Counted from the stretch's first letter, positions 44,440-52,910 are shown. The stretch: 64,000 nt of DNA from Bacillus piscicola (GCF_022458745.1 NZ_JAJJJF010000002.1:434001-498000), one strand, 5' to 3'. Made by a program: numbers and translations. The notes: a model not told the origin generated them from the letters alone.

Positions 44440-45080
44440 GTTTTGTCAGCGGCGTGTGGTACCGCTATTTTCGGGTAACCTCTTCTTTCACGGCACCATG
44501 CGAGGTCATTGGTGAAGTTATTTAATAGCCAGGGCCTTTTCATGGCGCCATTCACCTCTTTTGACGTCGTTATTTTCCCAAGAGTGCTTTTTCATGACAT
44601 CATTCACCCTCTATGACGCTGTTATTCTCCACAACAGCGGTTTTCACAACACCATTCACCTCTTTTGACGTCGTTATTTTCCCAAGAGTGCTTTTTCATG
44701 ACATCATTCACCCTCTATGACGCTGTTATTCTCCACAACAGCGGTTTTCACAACACCATTCACCTCTTTTAACGTCGTTATTTTCCCAAGAGTGCTTTTT
44801 CATGACATCATTCACCCTCTATGACGCTGTTATTCTCCACAACAGCGGTTTTCACAACACCATTCACCTCTTTTGACGTCGTTATTTTCCCAAGAGTGCT
44901 TTTTCATGACATCATTCACCCTCTATGACGCTGTTATTCTCCACAACAGCGGTTTTCACAACACCATTCACCTCTTTTAACGTCGTTATTTTCTCAAGAG
45001 TGCTTTTTCATGACATCATTCACTCTCTATGACGCTGTTATTTTACCAATAACGTTTTTTCACAACGTCGTTCGTCCCCT
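44440..45080 (+). repeat. 52-bp repeats amplified to five 104-bp units, locus 4
   Basis: After one or two diverged units, five 104-bp units start at 44559, 44663, 44767, 44871 and 44975. Each is two dissimilar 52-bp halves: one starts TTTT(G/A)ACGTCGTTATTTTC, the other CTATGACGCTGTTATTCTCC. Units are nearly identical except the last half. A G/A difference runs G, G, A, G, A, so units 2-3 and 4-5 look like a copied 208-bp block. It fills the gap between the convergent ypjC and zinc peptidase genes. Confidence 0.92.
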
Positions 45081-45100
45081 ATTTTTATCCCTGCCCTTTT

Positions 45101-45140
45101 TCTAAAATAAAAAAGCCATCCCAACTGATGGGACAGCTTT
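45101..45140 (-). terminator. terminator of the zinc peptidase gene
   Basis: On the minus strand AAAGCTGTCCCA and TGGGATGGCTTT pair (two G-U) around five bases and are followed by TTTTTATTTT. Confidence 0.85.
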
Positions 45141-45145
45141 ACTCA

Positions 45146-45826
45146 TTATTCTTCATTCATGAGAAAATACATGTAAACAAAACGCACTAACTCGAGTACA
45201 GCAACGAGTGCTGCGGCTACGTAAGTAAGGGCTGCAGCATCCAATACTTTACGAGTTTCCCGTTCTTCTTCGTTACGGATAATGCCGGTGGAGACGATTT
45301 GCTCCATCGCGCGGCTTGACGCATTAAATTCAACAGGGAGAGTGACGAGCTGGAAAAGCACCGCAGCCGACATAAAGACAATCCCTGCTAATAAAAGCCC
45401 GCTTGCTTGTAACAACACCCCGGCAAGAATAAGGAAAAACGAAAAATTGGATCCTAAATTAGCGACCGGAACAAGACTGTGGCGAAAGCGTAAAAACGCA
45501 TAATCTTCCGCGTCCTGAATGGCGTGTCCGACTTCGTGAGCGGCCACCGCCTGTCCGGCAACGCTATGGCCGTAATAATTGTCTTCTGAAAGACGAACTA
45601 CTTTCGCGCGTGGGTCATAATGGTCAGAGAGCTGTCCTTTCACAGGTTCAACACTGACATCATAGATCCCATTTGCATGTAAAATTTTAGTCGCAACCTC
45701 CGCACCGCTCATACCAGATGAATTGGAAACCTTTGAATATTTTTTGTAGGCTTTCTTCACTTTCATCTGAGCCCAAATAGGTATGATTAAGAGTGCTGCG
45801 ATATATATAATCCAAACTCCCACCAT
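45146..45826 (-). CDS. zinc metallopeptidase, YugP/Zn-peptidase-2 family
   Basis: 226 residues. One N-terminal membrane segment, the zinc motif AAHEVGHAIQD near residue 95, then three further hydrophobic segments. Upstream of the zinc motif are GMSGAEVATKIL and LSEDNYYGHSVAGQAV, which are typical of the family. It is a membrane-bound protease with unknown substrates. It lies alone between the repeat array and ypjB. AGGAGAGG precedes the ATG. Confidence 0.88.
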   Translation of the reverse strand: MVGVWIIYIAALLIIPIWAQMKVKKAYKKYSKVSNSSGMSGAEVATKILHANGIYDVSVEPVKGQLSDHYDPRAKVVRLSEDNYYGHSVAGQAVAAHEVGHAIQDAEDYAFLRFRHSLVPVANLGSNFSFFLILAGVLLQASGLLLAGIVFMSAAVLFQLVTLPVEFNASSRAMEQIVSTGIIRNEEERETRKVLDAAALTYVAAALVAVLELVRFVYMYFLMNEE

Positions 45827-45933
45827 GCATCCTCTCCTAATAGCTGATCTTCAACTTATATACTTTTATTTTATTTACTTCGTCAAAGAAAGTCAATCGA
45901 TGTATACTGGTATTTTTGACAAGGAAGTGTCTT

Positions 45934-46755
45934 TTAATCACGCAGTTGCTGTTTTTCTTTTTCACCATGATACTTTTTCCAGCCCGCGTATGTTAAGGAG
46001 AGCAGGATGACACTGCCAATCATCCCAATGACAATCCATACAGAAGGATCGATGGCAGAACGTTTACTTTCTCCGTACAACAATTCTTTGAACATCGCTT
46101 TAAACTTATTTAACTCTTTCTGATCCTCCCCTTGCAGCCAATCCGATTGCTCTTCTAAATAACGGATATAGGACATAAACGGCAAGTAGCGGTCTTCTTC
46201 ACTAATGTACACAGCTGACCGTATTACTTCAAAGTGTCTCTGCCATTCTTGAAATGATTGACGGGCAGCTTCCTGTTTATTGTTCACTAAATGATCCTCG
46301 ATATTCTCAATCACCGGGATAAGCTGTTCCCCGTACTTCTTCCACAACGGGTGATTTTCGCTTACCACAGCATCAACCGCCAGTCGAAATGCCTGTACAT
46401 CTTGCAGCCTCTCCTCGTGCTCTAAACCCACACTCGTAACTGCTTCTCCGGCTCGTTCCAACGTACGAAGCAGCTCGCTTAACTGGTTCGCTTTTAGTCC
46501 ATATTTGTGAAATGGGACAGCTGGAAACTTTTCTTCTATGCCCTGATGTATTTGTTTTGCTTCCTCATAGCGACCCTCTTTGACCAATTCATACATTATC
46601 GTCACCTTATTATGAAGGGTATCCATCGTAAAGGATGGTGCATCTTCCGCCATAGTTTGTCCGATGCCTGAGAAAATAAATAGCGCTATCAGTGCTGCTG
46701 CACAAACTGCCTTGTTTAATGAAAAGTGATTGCCGTGTATACGGGTCCCATTCAT
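45934..46755 (-). CDS. ypjB: YpjB-like sporulation-associated membrane protein
   Basis: 273 residues. A signal peptide or anchor (ALIALFIFSGIGQTMAE, about residues 16-33) is followed by a helical extracellular domain and a C-terminal membrane segment near 245-262 with a basic end. It matches YpjB by layout and by position between ypjA and the mazG-dapB block. The ATG at 46755 has GGAGGG eight bases upstream. A role in sporulation is by family naming only. Confidence 0.75.
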   Translation of the reverse strand: MNGTRIHGNHFSLNKAVCAAALIALFIFSGIGQTMAEDAPSFTMDTLHNKVTIMYELVKEGRYEEAKQIHQGIEEKFPAVPFHKYGLKANQLSELLRTLERAGEAVTSVGLEHEERLQDVQAFRLAVDAVVSENHPLWKKYGEQLIPVIENIEDHLVNNKQEAARQSFQEWQRHFEVIRSAVYISEEDRYLPFMSYIRYLEEQSDWLQGEDQKELNKFKAMFKELLYGESKRSAIDPSVWIVIGMIGSVILLSLTYAGWKKYHGEKEKQQLRD

Positions 46756-46846
46756 AAAAAAATCCCTCCTATCTCCTTGTCCCATCTTATGAAAGAAGAG
46801 ACAAGAGTAGACCGGAAGGCAAGTAGGTTTAACATAAATTCTGTTT

Positions 46847-47443
46847 TTAAGGGAGTTCCAACTTCCACCGTGAACGGCGCGTTCCTAACAAATAAGCAAG
46901 CGCAATCGAACCGATACTCAGCCAAAAAGTGAAATAGCCGATATGATCGATGTAATCGGTAAGTACAGAGGATACCCACGGATACATCCCGTACACATAA
47001 TCAATGATGTCGTTATGTATCGTCCAAAGTGCGGCTGCAACGAGATGCCACGCTTTAATACGGTAATAAGGAGCAAACAGCACAGCTTGCACAGCCATCC
47101 CTGCGTGAGATGCAATCAACATGTAATGCTGCCAAGCGAGGTCCGCACCTTGTACGCCGGCTGCCAGGTTCATAGCAACTGCCCATAACCCGTACTTTAC
47201 TAATGTAATCATGGCGAGGGCCTCTACTAATCCACTCCTTTTCCGAAGCAGAAACAAAAGCAATACCCCGCAGAAAAACAAACTGGCGGTCGGGCTGTCT
47301 GGGACAAAGACTAAGAAAATAGTGGGCGTTATTTCCAGTTGAGCTTTATACCACCAGTAGCCATAAATCGTTCCCAACCCATTTACGATCAACAGTAACG
47401 CAAGCATGGAAGGCATTCCTAAAAATCGAATGATAAGACCCAT
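46847..47443 (-). CDS. ypjA: YpjA/DUF1405 family membrane protein
   Basis: 198 residues with about six membrane segments. DUF1405 features include GYWWYKAQL and FVPDSPTASLFF near residues 28-56, and HNDIIDYVYGMYPWV near 145. The function is unknown. The family always sits near qcr genes in Bacillus, and does so here, 95 bases downstream of qcrC. A strong terminator lies between qcrC and this gene, so it needs its own promoter or read-through. Confidence 0.85.
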   Translation of the reverse strand: MGLIIRFLGMPSMLALLLIVNGLGTIYGYWWYKAQLEITPTIFLVFVPDSPTASLFFCGVLLLFLLRKRSGLVEALAMITLVKYGLWAVAMNLAAGVQGADLAWQHYMLIASHAGMAVQAVLFAPYYRIKAWHLVAAALWTIHNDIIDYVYGMYPWVSSVLTDYIDHIGYFTFWLSIGSIALAYLLGTRRSRWKLELP

Positions 47444-47495
47444 TTCATCCACTTCCCATCCGTTAACAAGCACTCGAGTATACGTAGCTAACATA

Positions 47496-47533
47496 GAAAG
47501 AAGCTGCTCACATATGGGAGAGCAGCTTCTTTA
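47496..47533 (-). terminator. terminator of the qcrABC operon
   Basis: AAAGAAGCTGCTC and GAGCAGCTTCTTT are perfect complements around ten bases; T-rich sequence follows on the minus strand. Confidence 0.92.
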
Positions 47534-47537
47534 TCCT

Positions 47538-48407
47538 TTATTCGTTCTCTGCGGCTGCAGCATCTTCTTCAGCGTCAGTGTCTTCCTCAGCTTCCGCTGC
47601 ACCTTCTTCACCGCCGCCGTCTGGGTTACCACCATTTGCGATATAGTTTGCGAGTACTTCAAGCTCTTCATCGCTTCCGTCAAACTGGTCGGCAGGCATT
47701 TGCCCGATACCATTTACTGCGATATCTTTGATTGTCTCCGCATCATATTGCGTACTGAATAGCGCCGGTCCTGCCGCTCCTGTTCCTTGGAGCTGGTCGC
47801 CGTGACAGGCGATACAACCTTGATCCGAGTAAATCTGATAACCATCTGCGTCGGTATCTACTTGCTCCGCAAGTTCTGCTTCCTCATCACCAAGCATCTC
47901 ACCTTGCTCGGCTGCTGCCTCCCAGTCATGGTGATCAACCGATTCCCATGTGAGATAAACAGTAGCTAAAACCCCGATAAACATCAACCCTGAAGCAATC
48001 GGTCTCCGGGAAGCTCTTCGTTCCGGTCCGTTATCAAGCCATGGTGCCAGCAACAATCCCCCGAACCCAAGAGCCGGGATGAGCACCGCCCCGATCAACA
48101 GATAATCTCCGGCAGCAAATTCATATTTCAAAAGCTGGTACAAAAACAAGAAATACCAGTCCGGCAACGGTATGTAACCGGAGTCTGTAGGATCCGCCAT
48201 CCGCTCCAGCGGGGATGGGTGAGCCACTGTCAAGCATAAATAACCGACTAAAAAAACCGCTCCGACTATCCATTCTTTTAACAAAAAGTTAGGAAAGAAT
48301 GCTTCCGTTTTACCGGGGTATTCCGAATAGTCTTTCGGTATGTTCGGCTTACGCTCTGCAGAGATACGCGAATCCCCCACGAACTTCATGCCCTTACCTC
48401 GATGCAT
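47538..48407 (-). CDS. qcrC: menaquinol-cytochrome c reductase cytochrome b/c subunit
   Basis: 289 residues. It begins MHRGKGMKFVGDSRIS, the family's usual start. The first part completes cytochrome b with PDWYFLFLYQLLKY (the PEWY-like quinol site) and four membrane segments. The second is a cytochrome c domain with CIACHGD near residue 190 and a methionine ligand around GIGQMPADQ. It ends in an acidic Glu/Ala tail of about 30 residues, longer than in B. subtilis. It passes electrons from menaquinol to cytochrome c. Confidence 0.95.
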   Translation of the reverse strand: MHRGKGMKFVGDSRISAERKPNIPKDYSEYPGKTEAFFPNFLLKEWIVGAVFLVGYLCLTVAHPSPLERMADPTDSGYIPLPDWYFLFLYQLLKYEFAAGDYLLIGAVLIPALGFGGLLLAPWLDNGPERRASRRPIASGLMFIGVLATVYLTWESVDHHDWEAAAEQGEMLGDEEAELAEQVDTDADGYQIYSDQGCIACHGDQLQGTGAAGPALFSTQYDAETIKDIAVNGIGQMPADQFDGSDEELEVLANYIANGGNPDGGGEEGAAEAEEDTDAEEDAAAAENE

Positions 48408-48461
48408 CGGTTTCCCTCCTTATTCCATTTATCTTTCATTAGTTGTTCTGTTAAGCCGGCC

Positions 48462-49136
48462 TTATAGCGGTCCGGCAATTCCTTGTCTTCTGATCATAAT
48501 AAAGTGCGCTGCCAACAATCCAAGCAATGCACCTGGAAGGAAGAACACGTGGATCGCAAAGAAACGCGTTAATGTTTGGGCACCAATAATCTCTGGATCT
48601 CCCGAAAGAAGCGTCTTCGCAAGTGTTCCGACGATTGGCACGCTTTCTGCAATCTGCAAGCCAACCACTGTTGCAAAATAAGCTTTCATGTCCCATGGAA
48701 GCAAATAACCAGTAAATCCTAATCCAAGTAAAATAAAAAACATAAGTACACCGACAACCCAGTTCAACTCTCTAGGCTTCTTGTATGCACCGGTGAAGAA
48801 TACGCGCAGTGTATGTAAAAACACCATTACAATTACGAGACTCGCTCCCCAGTGATGCATACCGCGAACAATCAATCCAAACGCTACTTCTCCTTGAAGA
48901 TATTTCACTGATTCGTAGGCGTTCACGATATCGGGTACATAATACATGGTCAAAAACATGCCGGACAAAAATTGGATGACAATAATAAAGAAAGTCAAAC
49001 CTCCAAAACAGTAGACAAACGCTGAAAAATGATGCGCCGGATTGACGTGCTCCGGTACTTCGTGATCCGCGATGTCACGCCACATTGGAGTAATGTCCAG
49101 GCGTTCATCTACCCAATCATACACACGTTGTAACAT
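48462..49136 (-). CDS. qcrB: menaquinol-cytochrome c reductase cytochrome b subunit
   Basis: 224 residues, b6 type, with four membrane segments. Two pairs of heme-ligand histidines are visible, in HHFSAFVYC/GMHHWGASLV and VFLHTLRVF/FFAIHVFFLP. It follows qcrA by 17 bases and precedes qcrC by 54. With QcrC it forms the quinol-oxidising core of the bc complex. Confidence 0.95.
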   Translation of the reverse strand: MLQRVYDWVDERLDITPMWRDIADHEVPEHVNPAHHFSAFVYCFGGLTFFIIVIQFLSGMFLTMYYVPDIVNAYESVKYLQGEVAFGLIVRGMHHWGASLVIVMVFLHTLRVFFTGAYKKPRELNWVVGVLMFFILLGLGFTGYLLPWDMKAYFATVVGLQIAESVPIVGTLAKTLLSGDPEIIGAQTLTRFFAIHVFFLPGALLGLLAAHFIMIRRQGIAGPL

Positions 49137-49153
49137 ATAAACGCACGCCCCTC

Positions 49154-49654
49154 CTAAATTTGTGGTTCCGCTTTTCCAAGATAAACTGTGCCATCACGCA
49201 CTTCAGTAACATATTTATGAAGCGGTTCAGTCGGCGGAGTACCTGGAATATTTGTTCCGTCTTTCTCAAATCGGCCGCCGTGACAAGGACAGAAAAATTG
49301 ATTCGGATGTTCCTCGTTCGCATTCCAGTTTACGGTACAGCCTAAATGTGTACATGTCGGCGACAGCGCTGTGATATTGTCACCGTCTTGATAGATCCAC
49401 GCTGTTTCCGTAACCTCTGACGTATACCAGCCATCTTTTTGTTCATAGGAAAAATCAAAGCGCTGCGGCTCATTTGTCAATTTCGCTACTTCTGCTACCG
49501 CATTCATATCTCCTGCACTGCTCGTTTTAAGGACGGGATCAATAGCAAACCTTGCCATTGGCAGAATCATCCCTGCTGCCATAAAACCGCCAACTCCTGT
49601 AAGCGTATATGTCAGAAATTGACGCCGCGATACATTATGATTTTTCTCACTCAC
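49154..49654 (-). CDS. qcrA: Rieske iron-sulfur subunit of menaquinol-cytochrome c reductase
   Basis: 166 residues from a GTG at 49654, with AGGGGGGG seven bases upstream; this equals the usual length. A twin-arginine motif (SRRQFLTYT) leads a membrane anchor, followed by the Rieske cluster loops CTHLGC and CPCHGGRF. It is exported by Tat and takes one electron from menaquinol. It is the first gene of qcrABC and has its own promoter. Confidence 0.95.
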   Translation of the reverse strand: MSEKNHNVSRRQFLTYTLTGVGGFMAAGMILPMARFAIDPVLKTSSAGDMNAVAEVAKLTNEPQRFDFSYEQKDGWYTSEVTETAWIYQDGDNITALSPTCTHLGCTVNWNANEEHPNQFFCPCHGGRFEKDGTNIPGTPPTEPLHKYVTEVRDGTVYLGKAEPQI

Positions 49655-49732
49655 TACATTTCCCCCCCTGCTGTATAAATTCAGTCCTCCCGGACAAATA
49701 ATACACACACTTTACAAAACTAGGACATACTC

Positions 49733-49762
49733 ATAATAGCCTAGTACGAGACAGGCTGTCAA
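49733..49762 (-). promoter_or_regulatory. sigma-A promoter of qcrABC
   Basis: On the minus strand TTGACA (49762-49757) and TATTAT (49738-49733) are 18 bases apart, about 75 bases before the qcrA start. Confidence 0.7.
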
Positions 49763-49797
49763 TCTTTTGCAGGTTCAAAATATGAGCATTTTCGACT

Positions 49798-50262
49798 CTA
49801 TGGATTTTCTTTCCACTTGTCCATCACCAACGGCAAAAGCTGTTTGATCTGCTCAGAGATGACTTGTTTCTTGTACTCATCATCCATGTTCTCAAACGGG
49901 ACGAGCGGCATCCATAAAAGCATTCCTTCAAGCTCTTGTTCAACTTTTTTCCATGAAGGATCAGCCGTGATCAGGATGATATGTTTAACATCTCCTTTTT
50001 TCATCTGTTTTATCCATTCTTCTGCCAATTTTTTTAAGTCGTTTATATTATTATCCTCTAAATACGTAAACGGCGGCACTAACAGCATCCGCCCGCGAAA
50101 TTGCCGCTCCATCTCTTTTGATATAACCGTAATAAATTCATTCATCGCAGCACTTTGTTTGATTCCGTCCCCGAACTCAAGTGAAATAAGCGGCACCAAT
50201 GCCGTATCCACATACTTCTTTTCTTTCACATAAGACGGGATATCTTCCGTTGTCCAGTTCAT
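49798..50262 (-). CDS. ypiF: YpiF/DUF2487 family protein
   Basis: 154 residues, soluble. It begins MNWTTEDIPSYVKEKKYVDT, the DUF2487 start, and later has LLVPPFTYL and HIILITADPSW. The ATG at 50262 has AAGGTG six bases upstream. It lies between ypiA and qcrA, as in B. subtilis, but ypiB, normally next to it, is absent. The function is unknown. Confidence 0.85.
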   Translation of the reverse strand: MNWTTEDIPSYVKEKKYVDTALVPLISLEFGDGIKQSAAMNEFITVISKEMERQFRGRMLLVPPFTYLEDNNINDLKKLAEEWIKQMKKGDVKHIILITADPSWKKVEQELEGMLLWMPLVPFENMDDEYKKQVISEQIKQLLPLVMDKWKENP

Positions 50263-50312
50263 TAACATCACCTTCCAGTTCTTTGTTGGATGCGTTCATC
50301 GTCACACCTGTG

Positions 50313-51596
50313 TTAATAATCTTCCTCCAGGCTCATAATGAGCTCCGCAAGTGATTCATCAGCCGGGGAAAGCTGTGCTGCTTCTTTTAAGATAGAAACA
50401 GCTTTTTCTCTGTTGCCGAGCTCAAGTAAGAGACGGCCGTACTCCTGCAGAAAATCCCCGTTATCTTTGTAAGCAGGAGCAGCCTCCTCAAATGCCTGTC
50501 TCGCTTCGATAAGATTGTCTTCTGCATACAAAGCCTTGCCGTAATACCACTGAAACCGTATGTCCTCTTCTCCAAGATCACGCAAGTATGTCATTAATTC
50601 TTTGATCTCGTCGTAGTCCTCTTCCTCCGCCCAGGAAGACAGGAGAATCAATGCGGCTTCTGTATTGTTGGGGTTTAACGACAATGCTTCACGAAGATTT
50701 CCCTCTGCCTTTTCTTTACGCCCAAGCGAGAGCTGTAATTTCCCCGCTTCCAAAAACAGCTTATCATTAAATTCGTCTACTTTCATACCTTGTTCTGCTG
50801 TTTCTAATGCGTTTTCGATTTCCCCAAGTTCTTCATACGCGCGGATTAAATAAGGATAAAGAGAGAGGAAATCAGGGTCCATCTCTTTTAGCTCCTGTAA
50901 CTTACGGGCAGCGAGGGAATAATGATGGACCTGCAAAGCCGTATATCCATAACCAAACAGCGATTCAGCATCTGTTTTATCCTGAAGCCCTTTTTCGTAG
51001 TAATGGAGGGCACTTTCGAATTCCCCAGTCGCACTGTAAGCTTCCGCCAACTTTAATTCTACGCTTCCTTCGGGGTATTCAAAGCCTTTATTTTCCGTTT
51101 GTTTCAAGTAAGGAATACTTTTGTTGAAATCGCCCCGTTCCAAATAAAAATCGCCGATCCCCGCGATAAGTACTGGTTCGTCCGGTGCTCTTTCCAATGC
51201 TTTCATTAACCGCTGTTCCGCTGCTTCATCGAGCCCCTGCAGCTGATATAAATCTGCAAGCAGCATCTGCGCCCTTACAAACGATTCATCCTCTGTCCCT
51301 ACTTCCAAGAGCCACTCAAGTGCCTCATCTTCCTTGTCCATATCAATCGCATTCTCCGCTGCCAACACGTAAAGTTCGCCTTCATCCGGATAATCACCAA
51401 TGAGCTCCTCAATAAGCGGCTGCGCCTTGTCCGCAAGACCGAGTTCACTGTATACATGAATAAGATCATATTTCTCTTGTTGGTCAGCCCCCTGTTCAAA
51501 ATCATGCAACAGGTCCAGCCCCTTTTCAATATTACCACTCTCTAAAACGGCCAAAATATCATCTAAGCTTTGCTCCACGTTTAGCTCCTCCTTCAC
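50313..51596 (-). CDS. ypiA: tetratricopeptide repeat protein YpiA
   Basis: 427 residues built almost wholly of TPR-like helix pairs, with clear repeats such as AEQRLMKALERAPDEP, then ALHYYEKGLQDKTDAES and AEGNLREALSLNPNNTEA. It is very acidic, with no signal peptide. It is probably a scaffold for protein contacts, partners unknown. In B. subtilis it follows aroE; here the preceding gene on this strand is tyrA, 1.4 kb away. Confidence 0.85.
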   Translation of the reverse strand: MKEELNVEQSLDDILAVLESGNIEKGLDLLHDFEQGADQQEKYDLIHVYSELGLADKAQPLIEELIGDYPDEGELYVLAAENAIDMDKEDEALEWLLEVGTEDESFVRAQMLLADLYQLQGLDEAAEQRLMKALERAPDEPVLIAGIGDFYLERGDFNKSIPYLKQTENKGFEYPEGSVELKLAEAYSATGEFESALHYYEKGLQDKTDAESLFGYGYTALQVHHYSLAARKLQELKEMDPDFLSLYPYLIRAYEELGEIENALETAEQGMKVDEFNDKLFLEAGKLQLSLGRKEKAEGNLREALSLNPNNTEAALILLSSWAEEEDYDEIKELMTYLRDLGEEDIRFQWYYGKALYAEDNLIEARQAFEEAAPAYKDNGDFLQEYGRLLLELGNREKAVSILKEAAQLSPADESLAELIMSLEEDY

Positions 51597-51814
51597 TCTG
51601 TAAATTTAGAAATAGGGAACGGCTAAAGTTATTTGCGAAATTTTTCAGGACTTTCAATCCTTGTAGAAACAACCTCTCTCCTTCGCCAAATCCAGTACCC
51701 TGACATTTCGGACATTCCTTTTCATTTATTCTAATCATCTCCTAATAGTGACACATACCATAAGGTGTTGGCCAGTGCATCGGCTGTGATCCTTGATTGA
51801 CGACCTTTTTCATT

Positions 51815-51915
51815 CTCTCTTTTCATGACTTTGTAGGTTGCCTAAAACGTTACTATTTCAGTGCTTTTCTCAATTTCATAGTCTCATAATACCTCATGAT
51901 ATTGTTATTTTTAAC
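51815..51915 (+). repeat. 52-bp repeat, locus 5 (about two degenerate units)
   Basis: CCTAAAACGTTACTATTTC and CTCATGATATTGTTATTTTT start two weak units 52 bases apart, with TTTCATAGTCTCAT between. It lies between ypiA and the small gene at 52003. Confidence 0.5.
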
Positions 51916-52002
51916 TGCAAGGCGTTTGACAGCTGTTGCGAAAAACGCATTTTTTACTTCAACAAACATACATTTAAAAATATGTAAGGAGGAGATCGTG
52001 TT

Positions 52003-52239
52003 ATGGAAACTTGGATTCATAACTTGAAAACGAAAACACCCCAAGAGGGCTTTGAACTGGCCATTACATTAGCGCAAAAGGGTGTGGAATATACCCAACC
52101 ATCCGCAGATATTCGCAAAAAACTGCGCCCGAAATATTCTAAAAACGCCAACAGTCTCATATCCGTTTCACAGGTTGTCGCTATTCATTTCCAAACAGTA
52201 GCTGCTGCAAACAACTATTGGAATACCAAAATGAAATAA
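52003..52239 (+). CDS. small unrecognised protein between two repeat arrays
   Basis: 78 residues, no family recognised. Basic and soluble: METWIHNLKTKTPQEGFEL leads a helix, followed by GVEYTQPSADIRKKLRPKY and a helical end. AAGGAGGAG lies nine bases before the ATG, the main support for translation. It is on the opposite strand to all genes for 10 kb around, in the place where B. subtilis has aroE, and 52-bp repeats lie on both sides. Confidence 0.55.
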   Translation: METWIHNLKTKTPQEGFELAITLAQKGVEYTQPSADIRKKLRPKYSKNANSLISVSQVVAIHFQTVAAANNYWNTKMK

Positions 52240-52381
52240 ACCCATTCACCTCATGCTTCTCACGGGTAAATTCAAGGATGTACCCCGTCTACTGTTCCGT
52301 CAATTCATAATTCAGAAGTATTAGACGACACATGAAAACCATTGCTTCAATTTTTTCACTTCTCGCAGCTTCATTGGATTG

Positions 52382-52641
52382 CTATGGGGTTGTTATTTTA
52401 GCATGCCGCTTGTTTCACGACTTCCTATGAGTACTATGACGTCATTATTTCATTGGTTCTCTCATTTCATGACTTCATTAGATGCGTATGACGTTGTTAT
52501 TTCAACGCTTTCTTGCTTTCATAGCCGCATATCCTATCAATGGAGCCGTTATTTTAGCATGTTACTCATTTCACCGTATCATCCAACTTTTATGGCGTCG
52601 TTATTCCTACGGTTTCCTAATTTGACGATGCCATACAGGAG
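52382..52641 (+). repeat. 52-bp tandem repeat array, locus 6 (five units)
   Basis: Units start at 52382, 52434, 52486, 52538 and 52590, each exactly 52 bases apart, with the T-ATG-x-C-GTTATTT core and a TTTCA-GAC-TCAT core. They are as degenerate as those at locus 1. The array follows the 52003 gene. Confidence 0.85.
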
Positions 52642-52739
52642 GTGCTTCGCGCTGAGTTTTGATCCTTCACGGGTAAGGTTGGATCCTCTCCACCCATGTA
52701 TGAGTTTCTTGATCAGAAGTGTGGTTGCATCCCGTCTAA

Positions 52740-52910
52740 GTATGGTTTCCCGCAAATTTGGACTCAGTCGCAATTTCGGCGGTTTCTCTGCCACGGCCAA
52801 AGTCACCGTAAACAAAAAAAGACCCGACACGCAGCGTAAACGCTTACATATCGGGTTAGCAAAAAGCTATTCCATTCAAGAGTATGGATAGGAGTGGAGA
52901 GAAACCATAC
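52740..52910. repeat. 10-bp inverted repeat enclosing 150 bases
   Basis: GTATGGTTTC (52740-52749) and GAAACCATAC (52901-52910) are perfect complements. The enclosed stretch holds a minus-strand terminator-like hairpin but no gene. It may be a remnant of a small mobile element. Nothing else is recognised in 52642-52971. Confidence 0.35.
52813..52856 (-). terminator. minus-strand terminator-like hairpin
   Basis: On the minus strand ACCCGA..AAGCGT and ACGCT..TCGGGT form a two-part stem followed by CTTTTTTT. No gene ends just before it, so it may be a second stop after tyrA or a relic. Confidence 0.6.

Noticed and set aside
44559-45078. CRISPR array
   Set aside because: Both halves of each unit are conserved, there are no unique spacers, and no cas genes are nearby.
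52579-52830. Transposase fragment on the minus strand
   Set aside because: The 83-residue frame shows no DDE or HTH motif that I can recognise, and it covers a 52-bp unit.
52379-52891. 170-residue plus-strand reading frame
   Set aside because: It reads through 52-bp repeats and a terminator-like hairpin. 52 is not a multiple of three, so the repeats cannot encode a repeated peptide.
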